A stretch of DNA of 64,000 bases from Acrocarpospora pleiomorpha (lineage in GTDB: Bacteria > Actinomycetota > Actinomycetes > Streptosporangiales > Streptosporangiaceae). A program made the position numbers and the translations under genes. Positions 52,280 through 60,817 of this stretch are shown here, piece after piece (position 1 is the stretch's first letter; each line of letters starts with the position of its first letter). A model generated the notes under the pieces. The model was not told the DNA's origin, ran no database searches, and saw only the letters and a list, made by a program, of their open reading frames with translations. Where the stretch lies: assembly GCF_009687885.1 (NCBI RefSeq), contig NZ_BLAF01000021.1, positions 1 to 64,000 of the forward strand. Direction: 5' to 3'.

Positions 52280-53341
52280 ATGACCTTCACCGCGACCGTC
52301 GGCGACCGGGACGTGCCGTGCGGGGAGGGCCAGTCGATGCTCGACGCCTTCCTCCGCGCCGGCGTCTGGATGCCGAACTCCTGCAACCAGGGCACGTGCG
52401 GCACCTGCAAGCTGCGGGTGGTCAGCGGTGACGTCGATCATCGCGACTCGCCCGCGGACACCCTGACGGACGAGGAGCGGACGGCCGGCTTAGCGCTGGC
52501 CTGCCAGGCCCGGCTCCGCTCGAACGTCGTCGTCGAGAGCACCGGGGGCGCGGCCGGCCGAGCCACCCACCCACTCCGCGACCTCACCGCCACCGTCCGT
52601 GAGATCGAGGACATCGCCCGCGACACCCGCAGGCTGCGGCTCGGCCTGCCTGAACCGCTCGCCTTCAACGCCGGTCAGTACGTCGAACTCACTGTGCCCG
52701 GTACGGAGGTGCGGCGGCAGTACTCGTTGGTCAACACCTCGGCGGAGGACAAGGTGCTGGAGTTGCACGTGCGCCTGGTCCCGGGGGGAGCGGCGACCGA
52801 GCAGTGGATCTTCGACGGCCTTGCCGTCGCAGATCGGGTGCGAGTCACCGGGCCGCTCGGCGACTTCTGCCTTCCCTCGCCGGACGAGGACGACGGCGGC
52901 CCGATGGTGCTGATCGGCGGCGGGACCGGCCTCGCTCCACTGATCGGGCTCGCCCGCACCGCGCTGGCGCGCGACCCGAACCGGGAAGTCCTGCTGTACC
53001 ACGGCGTCCGCGGCGCAGCCGACCTCTACGACCTCGACGTGATGGCCGAGCTCGTCGAGACCTACTCCGGCTTCAGGTTCGTGCCGGTGCTGTCCCACGA
53101 ACCGGCAACCGAGGGCTCGTCGCACCGCACCGGCTTCCCGACGGACCTGTTCGTCGAGGATGTCGCCAGTGCCCGTGGCTGGTCGGGCTGGTTGTGCGGG
53201 CCGCCGCCGATGGTCGAGGCCGGGGTGAAGGCGTTCAAGCGTCGGCGGATGGCGCCCCGCATGATCCACCGGGAGAACTTCACTTCCCCACCTCCATCGA
53301 TCTCTACCCGCATGGCCGGTTGCCGCTCGGCAAGTTCGTGA
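52280..53341 (+). CDS. gcoB: GcoB three-domain P450 reductase
   Basis: 353 codons. The N-terminal [2Fe-2S] ferredoxin domain has SCNQGTCGTCKLRVVSG and a late Cys in LACQA (C-x4-C-x2-C...C). Next come the FAD domain (RRQYSLVNTS, the RxYS motif) and the NAD domain (LIGGGTGLAPLIGLA and WLCGPPPMVEAGVKAF). Placing the ferredoxin in front is the GcoB hallmark. The start overlaps gcoA tightly. The last 20 or so residues (after IHRENFT) are low-complexity and run out of frame over an alcohol-dehydrogenase tail, so the native C-terminus probably ended near 53280. Confidence 0.93.
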   Translation: MTFTATVGDRDVPCGEGQSMLDAFLRAGVWMPNSCNQGTCGTCKLRVVSGDVDHRDSPADTLTDEERTAGLALACQARLRSNVVVESTGGAAGRATHPLRDLTATVREIEDIARDTRRLRLGLPEPLAFNAGQYVELTVPGTEVRRQYSLVNTSAEDKVLELHVRLVPGGAATEQWIFDGLAVADRVRVTGPLGDFCLPSPDEDDGGPMVLIGGGTGLAPLIGLARTALARDPNREVLLYHGVRGAADLYDLDVMAELVETYSGFRFVPVLSHEPATEGSSHRTGFPTDLFVEDVASARGWSGWLCGPPPMVEAGVKAFKRRRMAPRMIHRENFTSPPPSISTRMAGCRSASS

Positions 53342-53361
53342 CCGAGGAGATCGGCATCTCC
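53281..53361 (+). pseudogene. C-terminal tail remnant of a zinc alcohol dehydrogenase
   Basis: One frame off gcoB, 27 codons read HFPTSIDLYPHGRLPLGKFVTEEIGIS (conserved part GRLPLxKFVTExIG), the end segment of medium-chain dehydrogenases such as mycothiol-dependent formaldehyde dehydrogenase. It joins the gcoB end and lies before catB. Formaldehyde is the by-product of guaiacol demethylation, so a lost neighbour enzyme is plausible. Confidence 0.55.
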
Positions 53362-53386
53362 CCGCTCGCCCCTCTCGGAGGTTCTG

Positions 53387-54493
53387 GTGAAGATCGTCGC
53401 AATCGAGGCGATCCCCTTCGTCATCCCGTACCGCAAGCCACTGCGCTTCGCGTCAGGCGAAGTTCGTACCGCCGACCACGTGCTGGTCAGGGTGCACACC
53501 GACGACGGAGTCATCGGTGTCGCGGAAGCCCCGCCCCGGCCGTACACCTATGGCGAGACACAGGACTCGATCGTCGCCGTGATCGCGAAGATTTTCGCGC
53601 CGGAGCTCGTCGGGCTTCCACTGCTCGGACGGGAGGTCAGGTACGCACGGCTGGAGCGCACCGTCGGCAACCCGACGGCCAAGGCCGCCATCGACATGGC
53701 CTGCTGGGACGCCATGGGCAAGACATTGGACCTCTCGGTCACCGAGATGCTCGGTGGGTACACCGACCGGCTGCGGGTCTCGCACATGGTCGGGTTCGCC
53801 TCTGACGAGGCGATGGTGGCCGACGCCGAACGGGTCCGCGACACCTACGGGATCACCACGTTCAAGGTGAAGGTCGGCCGCCGACCCGTCTCCCTCGACG
53901 TAGGTGCGTGCCGGGCGCTGCGCAACGCCCTGGGCCCCGACGTCGAGCTGTACGTCGACGGGAACCGGGGCTGGACGCCGGCCGAGGCGGCGCGAGCGCT
54001 GACCGCGATGGCCGATCTGGACCTGACCCTGTCCGAGGAGCTCTGCCCGGCCGACGACGTCCTCGGCCGACGCTGGCTCACGGCACGGACCACCATCCCG
54101 ACCGTCGCGGACGAGAGTGCCGTGAACCCGGGCCAGGTCACCCGTGAACTGCTCGACGGCGCCGCCACAATGATCAGCATCAAAACCGCCCGGACCGGCT
54201 TCAGCACCTCACAGCGGATCCTGCACCAGTGTGAAGGCCTCGGCGCCGAGATCGTGATGGGCAACCAGATCGACGGTCAGGTCGGCACAGCCTGCAGCGT
54301 CGCCTTCGGCGCCGCGCATCGACACAGCTCTCGCCGCGCCGGGGAGCTGTCCAACTTCCTGGACATGGCCGACGACCTGCTCACCGAACCGCTGGAGATC
54401 AGCGACGGCGAGCTGACCGCGCGGTCCGGTCCGGGCATCGGAATCGCCATCGACCCCGACAAGCTCGCGCAGTACCGAACCGACAACGTCTGA
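53387..54493 (+). CDS. catB: muconate cycloisomerase
   Basis: 368 residues of the enolase superfamily, muconate-lactonizing subgroup. Catalytic Lys pair in TFKVKVG (about residue 160), metal ligands in VDGNRGW, SEELCPADD and VADESAV, the C-terminal Lys in SIKTARTGF, and the closing GNQIDGQVGTA. It converts cis,cis-muconate to muconolactone. The GTG start has GGAGG five bases upstream. It lies in the gcoA-gcoB-catB-catA-catC order with short gaps. Confidence 0.92.
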   Translation: MKIVAIEAIPFVIPYRKPLRFASGEVRTADHVLVRVHTDDGVIGVAEAPPRPYTYGETQDSIVAVIAKIFAPELVGLPLLGREVRYARLERTVGNPTAKAAIDMACWDAMGKTLDLSVTEMLGGYTDRLRVSHMVGFASDEAMVADAERVRDTYGITTFKVKVGRRPVSLDVGACRALRNALGPDVELYVDGNRGWTPAEAARALTAMADLDLTLSEELCPADDVLGRRWLTARTTIPTVADESAVNPGQVTRELLDGAATMISIKTARTGFSTSQRILHQCEGLGAEIVMGNQIDGQVGTACSVAFGAAHRHSSRRAGELSNFLDMADDLLTEPLEISDGELTARSGPGIGIAIDPDKLAQYRTDNV

Positions 54494-54521
54494 GCGACCA
54501 CACCGTCTGAGCGACCACACG
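54488..54521 (+). repeat. 17-bp tandem duplication over the catB stop codon
   Basis: GTCTGAGCGACCACACC at 54488 and GTCTGAGCGACCACACG at 54505 differ by one base. The TGA stop of catB is in the first copy and is repeated in the second. Confidence 0.85.
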
Positions 54522-54556
54522 CATCCCGAACCGCAGCGACGTCTCAGGAGAACACC

Positions 54557-55399
54557 ATGACCGTCACCGAAGACAAAGCCACCGCCGCAGGCTCCGGCCG
54601 CAACGCCACGGCCTCGTTCGCCCGCAAGCAGCGGACGACCGAGCCGGCCGACCACGCCCGTGTGTCGGCCATCGCCACTGACGCCCTCGCCGCGCTGCAC
54701 GAGGTCATCCGTCGTCACCAGGTCACCTATACCGAGTACGACGCGCTCAAGGCGTGGCTGATCGACGTCGGCGAGACCGGCGAATGGCCCTTGTTCCTCG
54801 ACGTCTTCATCGAGCACGTTGTGGAAGAAGTGGCTAACGCCGACCGCCAGGGCGCCGTCGGCACCATCGAGGGCCCCTACTACATCCCCGACGCTCCAGA
54901 GTTCCCCAGCGAGGCCACCGTGCCGATGCGCGGGGATGAGAAAGGCACCCCGCTGCTCTTCCAGGGCACCGTGACCGACCTCGACGGCGCACCAATCGAG
55001 AACGCGCTCGTCGAGCTCTGGCATGCCGATGACGCCGGCTTCTACTCCCAGTTCGCCCCCGGCATCCCCGAGTGGAACCTGCGCGCCCAGATCCGCACCG
55101 GCACCGACGGCCGGTACACCTTCCACACCATCCAGCCCGCGCCCTACCAGATCCCGACGGACGGAGCCTGCGGGCGCCTGATCGCCGCCGCGGGCTGGCA
55201 CCCGTGGAGGCCCGCCCACCTGCATCTCAAGGTCAGCGCCGCGGGCAAGGCGCCGATCACCACTCAGCTGTACTTCGCCGGCGGCGAGTACGTCGAAGAC
55301 GACGTGGCGCAGGCTGTCAAGCCTGAGCTGATCCTGCACCCGACAGCTACCGCGTCGGGCAACGAAGTCACCTACGCCTTCCCGCTGGACCCCGCGTGA
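54557..55399 (+). CDS. catA: catechol 1,2-dioxygenase (intradiol)
   Basis: 280 residues. The N-terminal helical dimerisation domain (about 25-95) precedes the non-haem Fe(III) catalytic beta-sandwich, with the Tyr ligand in EGPYYIPDAPE, the second Tyr in APYQIPTDG and the His pair in HPWRPAHLHLKV. It cleaves catechol to cis,cis-muconate. The ATG follows AGGAG with six bases spacing. It overlaps catC by GTGA. Confidence 0.95.
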   Translation: MTVTEDKATAAGSGRNATASFARKQRTTEPADHARVSAIATDALAALHEVIRRHQVTYTEYDALKAWLIDVGETGEWPLFLDVFIEHVVEEVANADRQGAVGTIEGPYYIPDAPEFPSEATVPMRGDEKGTPLLFQGTVTDLDGAPIENALVELWHADDAGFYSQFAPGIPEWNLRAQIRTGTDGRYTFHTIQPAPYQIPTDGACGRLIAAAGWHPWRPAHLHLKVSAAGKAPITTQLYFAGGEYVEDDVAQAVKPELILHPTATASGNEVTYAFPLDPA

Positions 55400-55686
55400 C
55401 CGAGCTGTTCGCGGTCCGCATGGACGTCGCGCTGCCAGCGGAGATGGATCCCGCGGAGCGCGCCGATCTGCTGGCTCGGGAGAAGGCGTACTCGCAGCAG
55501 TGGCAACGATCGGGCCACTGGCGCAGCATCTGGCGCTGCGTCGGCGAGTACGCCAACCTCTCGGTCTTCGAGGTCGAGAGCAACGCACAGCTCCACGACA
55601 TCCTCTGGGGCCTGCCCCTGTTTCCATACATGACCATGACGGTCACGCCACTGGCCGTCCATCCCTCCGACATCGCTGCCAGGTGA
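55396..55686 (+). CDS. catC: muconolactone delta-isomerase
   Basis: 96 residues, the normal size of CatC. The segment MDVALPAEMDPAERADLLAREKAYSQQWQRSG (core EKAYSQQWQ) and the closing LFPYMTMTVTPLAVHPSD match the family. It converts muconolactone to 3-oxoadipate enol-lactone. The GTG start overlaps the catA stop. The following steps (catD and CoA-transferase) are not in the window. Confidence 0.93.
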   Translation: MTELFAVRMDVALPAEMDPAERADLLAREKAYSQQWQRSGHWRSIWRCVGEYANLSVFEVESNAQLHDILWGLPLFPYMTMTVTPLAVHPSDIAAR

Positions 55687-55833
55687 GCACCACGGCATCG
55701 AATCCTGCCGTTCACCCCGGCACGAGCGTGCCATGCTCTTCCTGCGCCCCGCAGACGTGTGCCGAGTCCCCGACGACAGCGATGAGGCCGTCATCCCGCT
55801 GCGAACGATCCCCCGGTGTTCGCCGGGGAAGCG

Positions 55834-56836
55834 TCAACGGACCGGGTGCGGATGCTCGCCCCTCCGTGTCGAGCCGTCGTCATCCTCGGTCTCGGCAATG
55901 TCGCTCAGCACCCCGGATGCGGCCAGCTCGTCCTGCGCGGCGAGCCTGTCGAAGCCGCTGACTGCCGGATAGGTATAGCGGCCCAGCGATCCGATGAGGA
56001 TCGCGCCGACCACGAGTGTTCCCATGAGCACCGGGATGACCGGGTCGTACGAGCCCAGCAGATCGTATGCCAGTCCGAGAAGGAGCGGTCCGAACGCGGT
56101 GCCGAGAAGGAACGCGGCTTGCACCGCCCCGAGGATTCTCCCGAAGTAGCGGGTGCCCAAATAGCGGCTGATGAGGACGGCGAGCAGGTCGCCTTCGATA
56201 CCGAAGGCCACGCCGATGGAAGCCACCGCTATGACGGCGGCGGGGAAGGGCGGGTGCAGGAAGAGCAGGCCGACGATGGGGGCGAGCATGCGGAGACGAG
56301 CGCCATCACTCCGTACGCGCCTCGCCATCCGACATTGTCGATGAGCGCGCCGGCCAGCAGCGGGGCCACGGCCGCGCCCAGGCTCAGAATGGCCGTCACC
56401 ACCCCGACTGCGAGGGCCCGGTTGTGTCGAACCATGTCACCACCGCCCTGGCGACGGGAACGGCCGTCCCGGCCCCGAAGAAGCCGACGAAGAAGCAGGG
56501 AATGACGTGGAACTGAGCGATCGGTGGCATCAGCCCGATGAGCGCGAGCGAGACCGAGAACAGCAGGAACGCCGGCACGAGGATGTACCGCGCGGCGAAG
56601 CGATCGACGAGTTGCCCGACGATCACCAGCCCGATCGCCATCCCGACCGCGGCGACAGAGTAGGCCCCGGTGACGGTCGTGCGGCTGAATCCCGTCTCCT
56701 CCACGATCGGCAGCACGAACAGGCCCAGGGTGGCCAGGAACATGGTGTTGGGTCCGACGGCGTTGGCGACGCCACCGCCGAAGACCACCCACCACGGGCT
56801 CCGTGGCTTTCGGCGCTGCCGCAGGGAAGAATTCAT
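55834..56836 (-). pseudogene. MFS transporter broken by two frameshifts
   Basis: Three frames contain successive parts of one transporter. From 56836 to about 56425: WWVVFGGGVANAVGPNTMFLA and GQLVDRFAARYILVPAF. From about 56425 to 56290: RALAVGVVTAILSLGAAVAPLLAGALIDNVGWRGAYGV. From about 56328 to 55834: ISRYLGTRYFGRILGAVQAAF to the C-terminus. Each part matches the expected order of a 12-TM MFS, so the gene was intact until recently. It lies 150 bases from catC on the other strand and might have carried aromatic substrates. Confidence 0.82.
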
Positions 56837-56883
56837 GATTGCTCCTGCGCTCGTTCGTACGGGGGGAAACGCCGCGGCGGTGG

Positions 56884-57828
56884 TCAGGCGGTCGGGATCG
56901 CGGTCTTGGTGAGTTGCTCCGAGATCTGCCAGATGCGCGAGGCGTCCTCGGTGCTGCGCAGGGGGGAGTAGGTCCGGTGCTCGGCGGGCGGGCCACCGAG
57001 GTTGCCGGGACCGGTGGGCCCGTAGAGCGCGCTGCCTCTCGCGTCGGGCGCCGTCGCGGCCAGAAGTGCCGGCAGGGCTGCGGTCTCGACGGTGCCGAGG
57101 AGGATCCCGCGGGCCGAGAGCGCGCGGATCAGGCGAACCTGAGGCGTGTCCGTGCTGCGACCGAGCTCCGGGCGGGCGGCGAGGAGGCTGGTCGGGGCCA
57201 CGCCGGGGTGGGAAAGGTTGCTCGTGATGCCCCAGCCATTGGTCCTGCTGCGGCGGTCCAGTTCCAGGCCGAACAGCCCGAACGCGATCTTGGACTGGCT
57301 GTAGGCCCGCCGGCCGTGATAGCCGCGTTCCCAGTTCAGGTCATCCCAGTTCACGGTGCCCTGCCTGGCTGCGATGCTGATCTGTGAGGTCACGCGGGCG
57401 TGTCCCGCGCTCAGGAGCGGAAGGAGGCAGCCGACGAGCGCGAAGTGCCCGAGGTGGTTGGTGCCGAACTGCAGCTCGAATCCATCGGCGGTCCGCTGCC
57501 GGTTCGGGGGGGTCATCACGCCGGCGTTGTTGATGAGGACGTGGATGGGCTGACCCTCCGCGCGGAGGGTCTCGCCAAGGGCGGCGACCGATTCCAAGGA
57601 GGAGAGGTCGAGGTTGCGCAGCGAGACCTTCGCGTTCGGCACTCTCGCCCGGATCTCCGCGATCGCGCTCTCGCCCTTGCCGAGGTTGCGGACAGGCATG
57701 ATCACCTCCGCGCCGGCCGCGGCCAGTCGCGTGGCCATCACCAGGCCCATCCCGTCGCTCGCGCCTGTGACGATCGCACGCTTTCCGGACAGGTTCGGAA
57801 CCGTGATGTCGATTGTTCTGCGTGGCAC
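56884..57828 (-). CDS. short-chain dehydrogenase/reductase
   Basis: 314 residues of the classical-extended SDR group (retinol-dehydrogenase/oxidoreductase-like). The NAD(P) motif is GASDGMGLVMATRLA (TGxxxGxG variant), then NNAGVM near residue 98 and the YSQSK catalytic motif. It reduces or oxidises an unknown alcohol/ketone. The GTG start at 57828 is divergent from the XRE regulator gene across 178 bases, and such SDR-regulator pairs (MltR-type) are common in actinomycetes. Confidence 0.9.
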   Translation of the reverse strand: MPRRTIDITVPNLSGKRAIVTGASDGMGLVMATRLAAAGAEVIMPVRNLGKGESAIAEIRARVPNAKVSLRNLDLSSLESVAALGETLRAEGQPIHVLINNAGVMTPPNRQRTADGFELQFGTNHLGHFALVGCLLPLLSAGHARVTSQISIAARQGTVNWDDLNWERGYHGRRAYSQSKIAFGLFGLELDRRSRTNGWGITSNLSHPGVAPTSLLAARPELGRSTDTPQVRLIRALSARGILLGTVETAALPALLAATAPDARGSALYGPTGPGNLGGPPAEHRTYSPLRSTEDASRIWQISEQLTKTAIPTA

Positions 57829-58006
57829 TGTTCTGCTCCTCTTTCGTCGGTGAATCCACGGTCTCCTGCGCCGCTGGGGTCATCCAGGGACTTCTGATCC
57901 ACGGTTCGGGCGGCCCCCTTAAACCGGAGGGTGGGACCAGCGATCCGTGGTTGCCGTCGGGCACGGACGGTAGAAACGGAGCAGCATCGCGAGAAGAGGG
58001 AAGGCC

Positions 58007-58846
58007 ATGATCGATCGCGCAGGGCTGGCGGAGTTCCTCCGAAGTCGTCGAGAAGCGCTGCAGCCTGAAGACGTGGGCCTCCCACGCGGTCCCCGTAGGA
58101 GGACCAACGGGCTACGTCGCGAGGAGGTCGCGGCACTGTGCCATATGTCGACTGACTATTACTCCCGCCTCGAGCGGGAACGCGGACCACAGCCGTCGAG
58201 CCAGATGCTCGCCTCGATGGCCCAGGGCCTGCACCTCTCGCTCGACGAACGAGACCATCTGTTCCGCCTCGCGGGACACAACCCGCCCGCCCGCGGCGGA
58301 GCCACCGAGCACATCAGCCCCGGCCTGCTGCGCATTCTCGACCGCCTGAACGACACTCCCGCGGAAATCGTCACCGAACTCGGCGAGACCCTGCGGCAGA
58401 CCCCGATGGGCATCGCGCTCACCGGCGACACGACCAAGTACACCGGACCCGCCCGCAGCACGGGGTACCGGTGGTTCACCGATCCAGCCGCCCGGCAGCT
58501 CTACGCGCCGGAAGAACATCCGTTCCTCACCCGGATGTACGCCTCGGGGCTGCGCGAGATCGTCACCCTCCGCGGCCCCGAATCCCGAGCCGCGCATCTC
58601 GCGGACCTACTCCTCGCCCGTAGCGAGGAGTTCCGGCGAGTATGGGACGCCCACGAGATCGGGATACGCCCCCATGAGGTCAAGCACTTCGTCCACCCCG
58701 AAGTCGGAGCCCTGGAACTGACGTGCCAACGACTGGTCGACCCCGGCCAAGCCCACTCGCTACTCGTCTACACCGCCATTCCCGGCAGCGAGAGCCACGA
58801 CAAGCTGGACCTCCTGTCCGTCATCGGAACACAGGCTCTTGGCTGA
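58007..58846 (+). CDS. XRE-family regulator with MltR/MmyB-type ligand domain
   Basis: 279 residues. The N-terminal HTH covers about residues 6-75 (LAEFLRSRREAL, RRTNGLRREEVAALCHMSTDYYSRLERERG). The C-terminal domain of about 180 residues (PMGIALTGDTTKYTGPARSTGYRWFTDPAAR, LELTCQRL, PGSESHDKLDLL) is the MmyB-like ligand-binding domain. It diverges from the SDR gene and most likely represses it and itself. Confidence 0.92.
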   Translation: MIDRAGLAEFLRSRREALQPEDVGLPRGPRRRTNGLRREEVAALCHMSTDYYSRLERERGPQPSSQMLASMAQGLHLSLDERDHLFRLAGHNPPARGGATEHISPGLLRILDRLNDTPAEIVTELGETLRQTPMGIALTGDTTKYTGPARSTGYRWFTDPAARQLYAPEEHPFLTRMYASGLREIVTLRGPESRAAHLADLLLARSEEFRRVWDAHEIGIRPHEVKHFVHPEVGALELTCQRLVDPGQAHSLLVYTAIPGSESHDKLDLLSVIGTQALG

Positions 58847-58888
58847 GGGACACACCCCCGCGGGTCGGCGACCCCCGGGAGGACCGCG

Positions 58889-59596
58889 TCAGGCTGTGAT
58901 GCCGGCCAGACGGGGGATAACGCGGTCTCCGAGTCGCGCGGCGAACCCCACGGGGTCGGGGGTCTGCGGCGCGAGCTGGACGTGGTCAATGCCGATCGCG
59001 GCATAGCGTTCCATCTCGGCCAGGAACGCGTCAGTGTCGGCGAGGGGGTCGGGACCGCCGAGGATGGTCTTCTGGATGGTCGAGTAGTCGCGGCCCTCAA
59101 TTTCGCAGTGCTGGGCGAGCACGTCGAGCTTGCTTTTCACGACCTCGGGTCCCATCGCGAAGATGTTGCACGCGTCGGCGTACTTCGCGACCAGCCGAAG
59201 GGTCTTCTTCTCGCCGGCCCCGCCGATGAGGATCGGAGGCCGGGGCCGCTGCAGCGGCTGAGGGACGTTGATGGTCTCAGCCAGTCGGTAGTGGGCACCG
59301 TCGTAAGGCCCGTCGTTCTCGCTCCACATCTGCCGCACGATCTGGATTGTCTCTTCCAGCCGTTCGAACCTCTCCGCCAGCGGCGGGTACGGCACGCCGA
59401 GACCTTCGTGCTCGCGGTCGTACCAGGCCGCTCCGATACCGAACATCGCGCGGCCGCCGGAGAGCACGTCGAGCGTGGTGACGATCTTGGCGAGCAGACC
59501 GGGGTGACGGTAGGTGACGCCGGAGACCAGCAGGCCGAGGCGGAGGTTGCGGGTCTGTCCCGCGACGAAGCCGAGGCAGGCGTAGCCCTCCAGCAT
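58889..59596 (-). pseudogene. N-terminally truncated LLM-class F420-dependent oxidoreductase
   Basis: 236 codons matching the last three quarters of luciferase-like F420 enzymes: MLEGYACLGFVAGQTRNLRLGL, HPGLLAKIVTTLDVLSGGRAMFGIGAAWYDREH, PILIGGAGEKKTLRLVAKYADACN. The first roughly 75 residues, which form the first strands and flavin-binding part of the barrel, are missing. Upstream in-frame sequence has no similarity and is antisense to the next gene. Without them the enzyme should be inactive. The ATG codon at 59596 is an internal Met, not a proven start. Confidence 0.75.
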
Positions 59597-59730
59597 CGGC
59601 GCGGCGGCACCGCGTGGTCTTCTTCTGGATACTCTCCGGGCTCGACGAAACGGGAGCCAGGGAGCGTGAGTCCATGGATAGGCCAGGCGAGCCTGGCAGG
59701 ACCACGTGCCGCGACAACCAGGAGGCATAG

Positions 59731-60765
59731 ATGCACCACCCGGATCCGCTGCACGCGGCACGCCTGCTCGCATACGGGTCTGTGTCCACGCGACTGGCCA
59801 TGCTGAGTGATCGCAAGCTCGGTGATCTCGTGGCCGCGGCAACCTCTCCGGGGTCCGGCATCGGTGGCCGGTCAGCGGAACTGGACGTTCATGGGACCCG
59901 GGTATTCGTCAAGCGTGTTCCCCTGACGGACGTCGAGACGCGGCCGGGGAACACGCGATCGACAGCCAATGTCTTCGGTCTGCCGACTTTCTACCAGTAC
60001 GGGGTCGGGTCGGCCGGGTTCGGGGCCTGGCGCGAGCTGGCTGTTCACGTCATGACCACCAACTGGGTTCTCGCGAACGAGTACGAAGGCTTTCCGCTGA
60101 TGTACCACTGGCGGGTCATACCGGATTCCCCTCCCGAAGGATTCGCCGACGAGTTCGGCGGCATCGATGGAGCCGTCGCGTACTGGGAGGGCTCACCGGC
60201 CGTACGCGAACGGCTGGAGGCCATCGGCCGGTCCTCGCTCAGCCTCGTGCTGTTCCTGGAATATCTCCCGCAAACGTTGGCGGCATGGCTGGCCGACCGC
60301 CACGGCGCGGACGTCGCAGCACAGGTGTGGGCACACGAGGCCCTAGCGCGGGGAACCACCTTCATGAGCTCCCGCGGGCTGGTTCATTTCGACGCCCATT
60401 TCCAGAACGTGCTCACCGACGGGCGACTGCTCTACTTCGCGGACTTCGGACTCGCCCTGAGCTCCCAGTTCGACCTTTCCACGGACGAGACCGAATTCCT
60501 CAACTGCCATCTCACCTACGATCGCCACTACACGGCGAACCATCTGCTCCGCTTCCACCTCCCTGGCGGTGTGCGCGAAGAGACGCGCCACGAGGCGTTC
60601 CTTCGCGGGTGGATCGCGGACGACGCCAACCATGAGGGCGTCGCGCCGGCACTCGCCGCGATCATCAGTCGCCATGCCGGAAATGCCCTCGTCCTGAACG
60701 AGTTCCATCGTCGCCTGATCACCGAAACCAAGCGGACGCGTTATCCGGTCGACGCGCTTGTATGA
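59731..60765 (+). CDS. protein-kinase-fold protein, atypical
   Basis: 344 residues. Landmarks of the kinase fold: FVKRVPLT with the Lys (about residue 60), VHFDAHFQNVLTDG (HxD-x4-N loop, residues about 215-228) and LYFADFGLALS (DFG). The N-lobe and the helical C-lobe are longer than in aminoglycoside phosphotransferases, and no hydrophobic membrane segment is present. Targets may be proteins or small molecules; I cannot tell. The ATG has AGGAGG upstream (CAGGAGGCATAG), with seven bases spacing. The neighbour upstream is a truncated gene, so it may have been inserted there. Confidence 0.75.
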   Translation: MHHPDPLHAARLLAYGSVSTRLAMLSDRKLGDLVAAATSPGSGIGGRSAELDVHGTRVFVKRVPLTDVETRPGNTRSTANVFGLPTFYQYGVGSAGFGAWRELAVHVMTTNWVLANEYEGFPLMYHWRVIPDSPPEGFADEFGGIDGAVAYWEGSPAVRERLEAIGRSSLSLVLFLEYLPQTLAAWLADRHGADVAAQVWAHEALARGTTFMSSRGLVHFDAHFQNVLTDGRLLYFADFGLALSSQFDLSTDETEFLNCHLTYDRHYTANHLLRFHLPGGVREETRHEAFLRGWIADDANHEGVAPALAAIISRHAGNALVLNEFHRRLITETKRTRYPVDALV

Positions 60766-60817
60766 GGCCGGATAGCGGGCTTCGCTCTGCCCGGAGATTC
60801 ACTGCGGAGGTTCGGGC

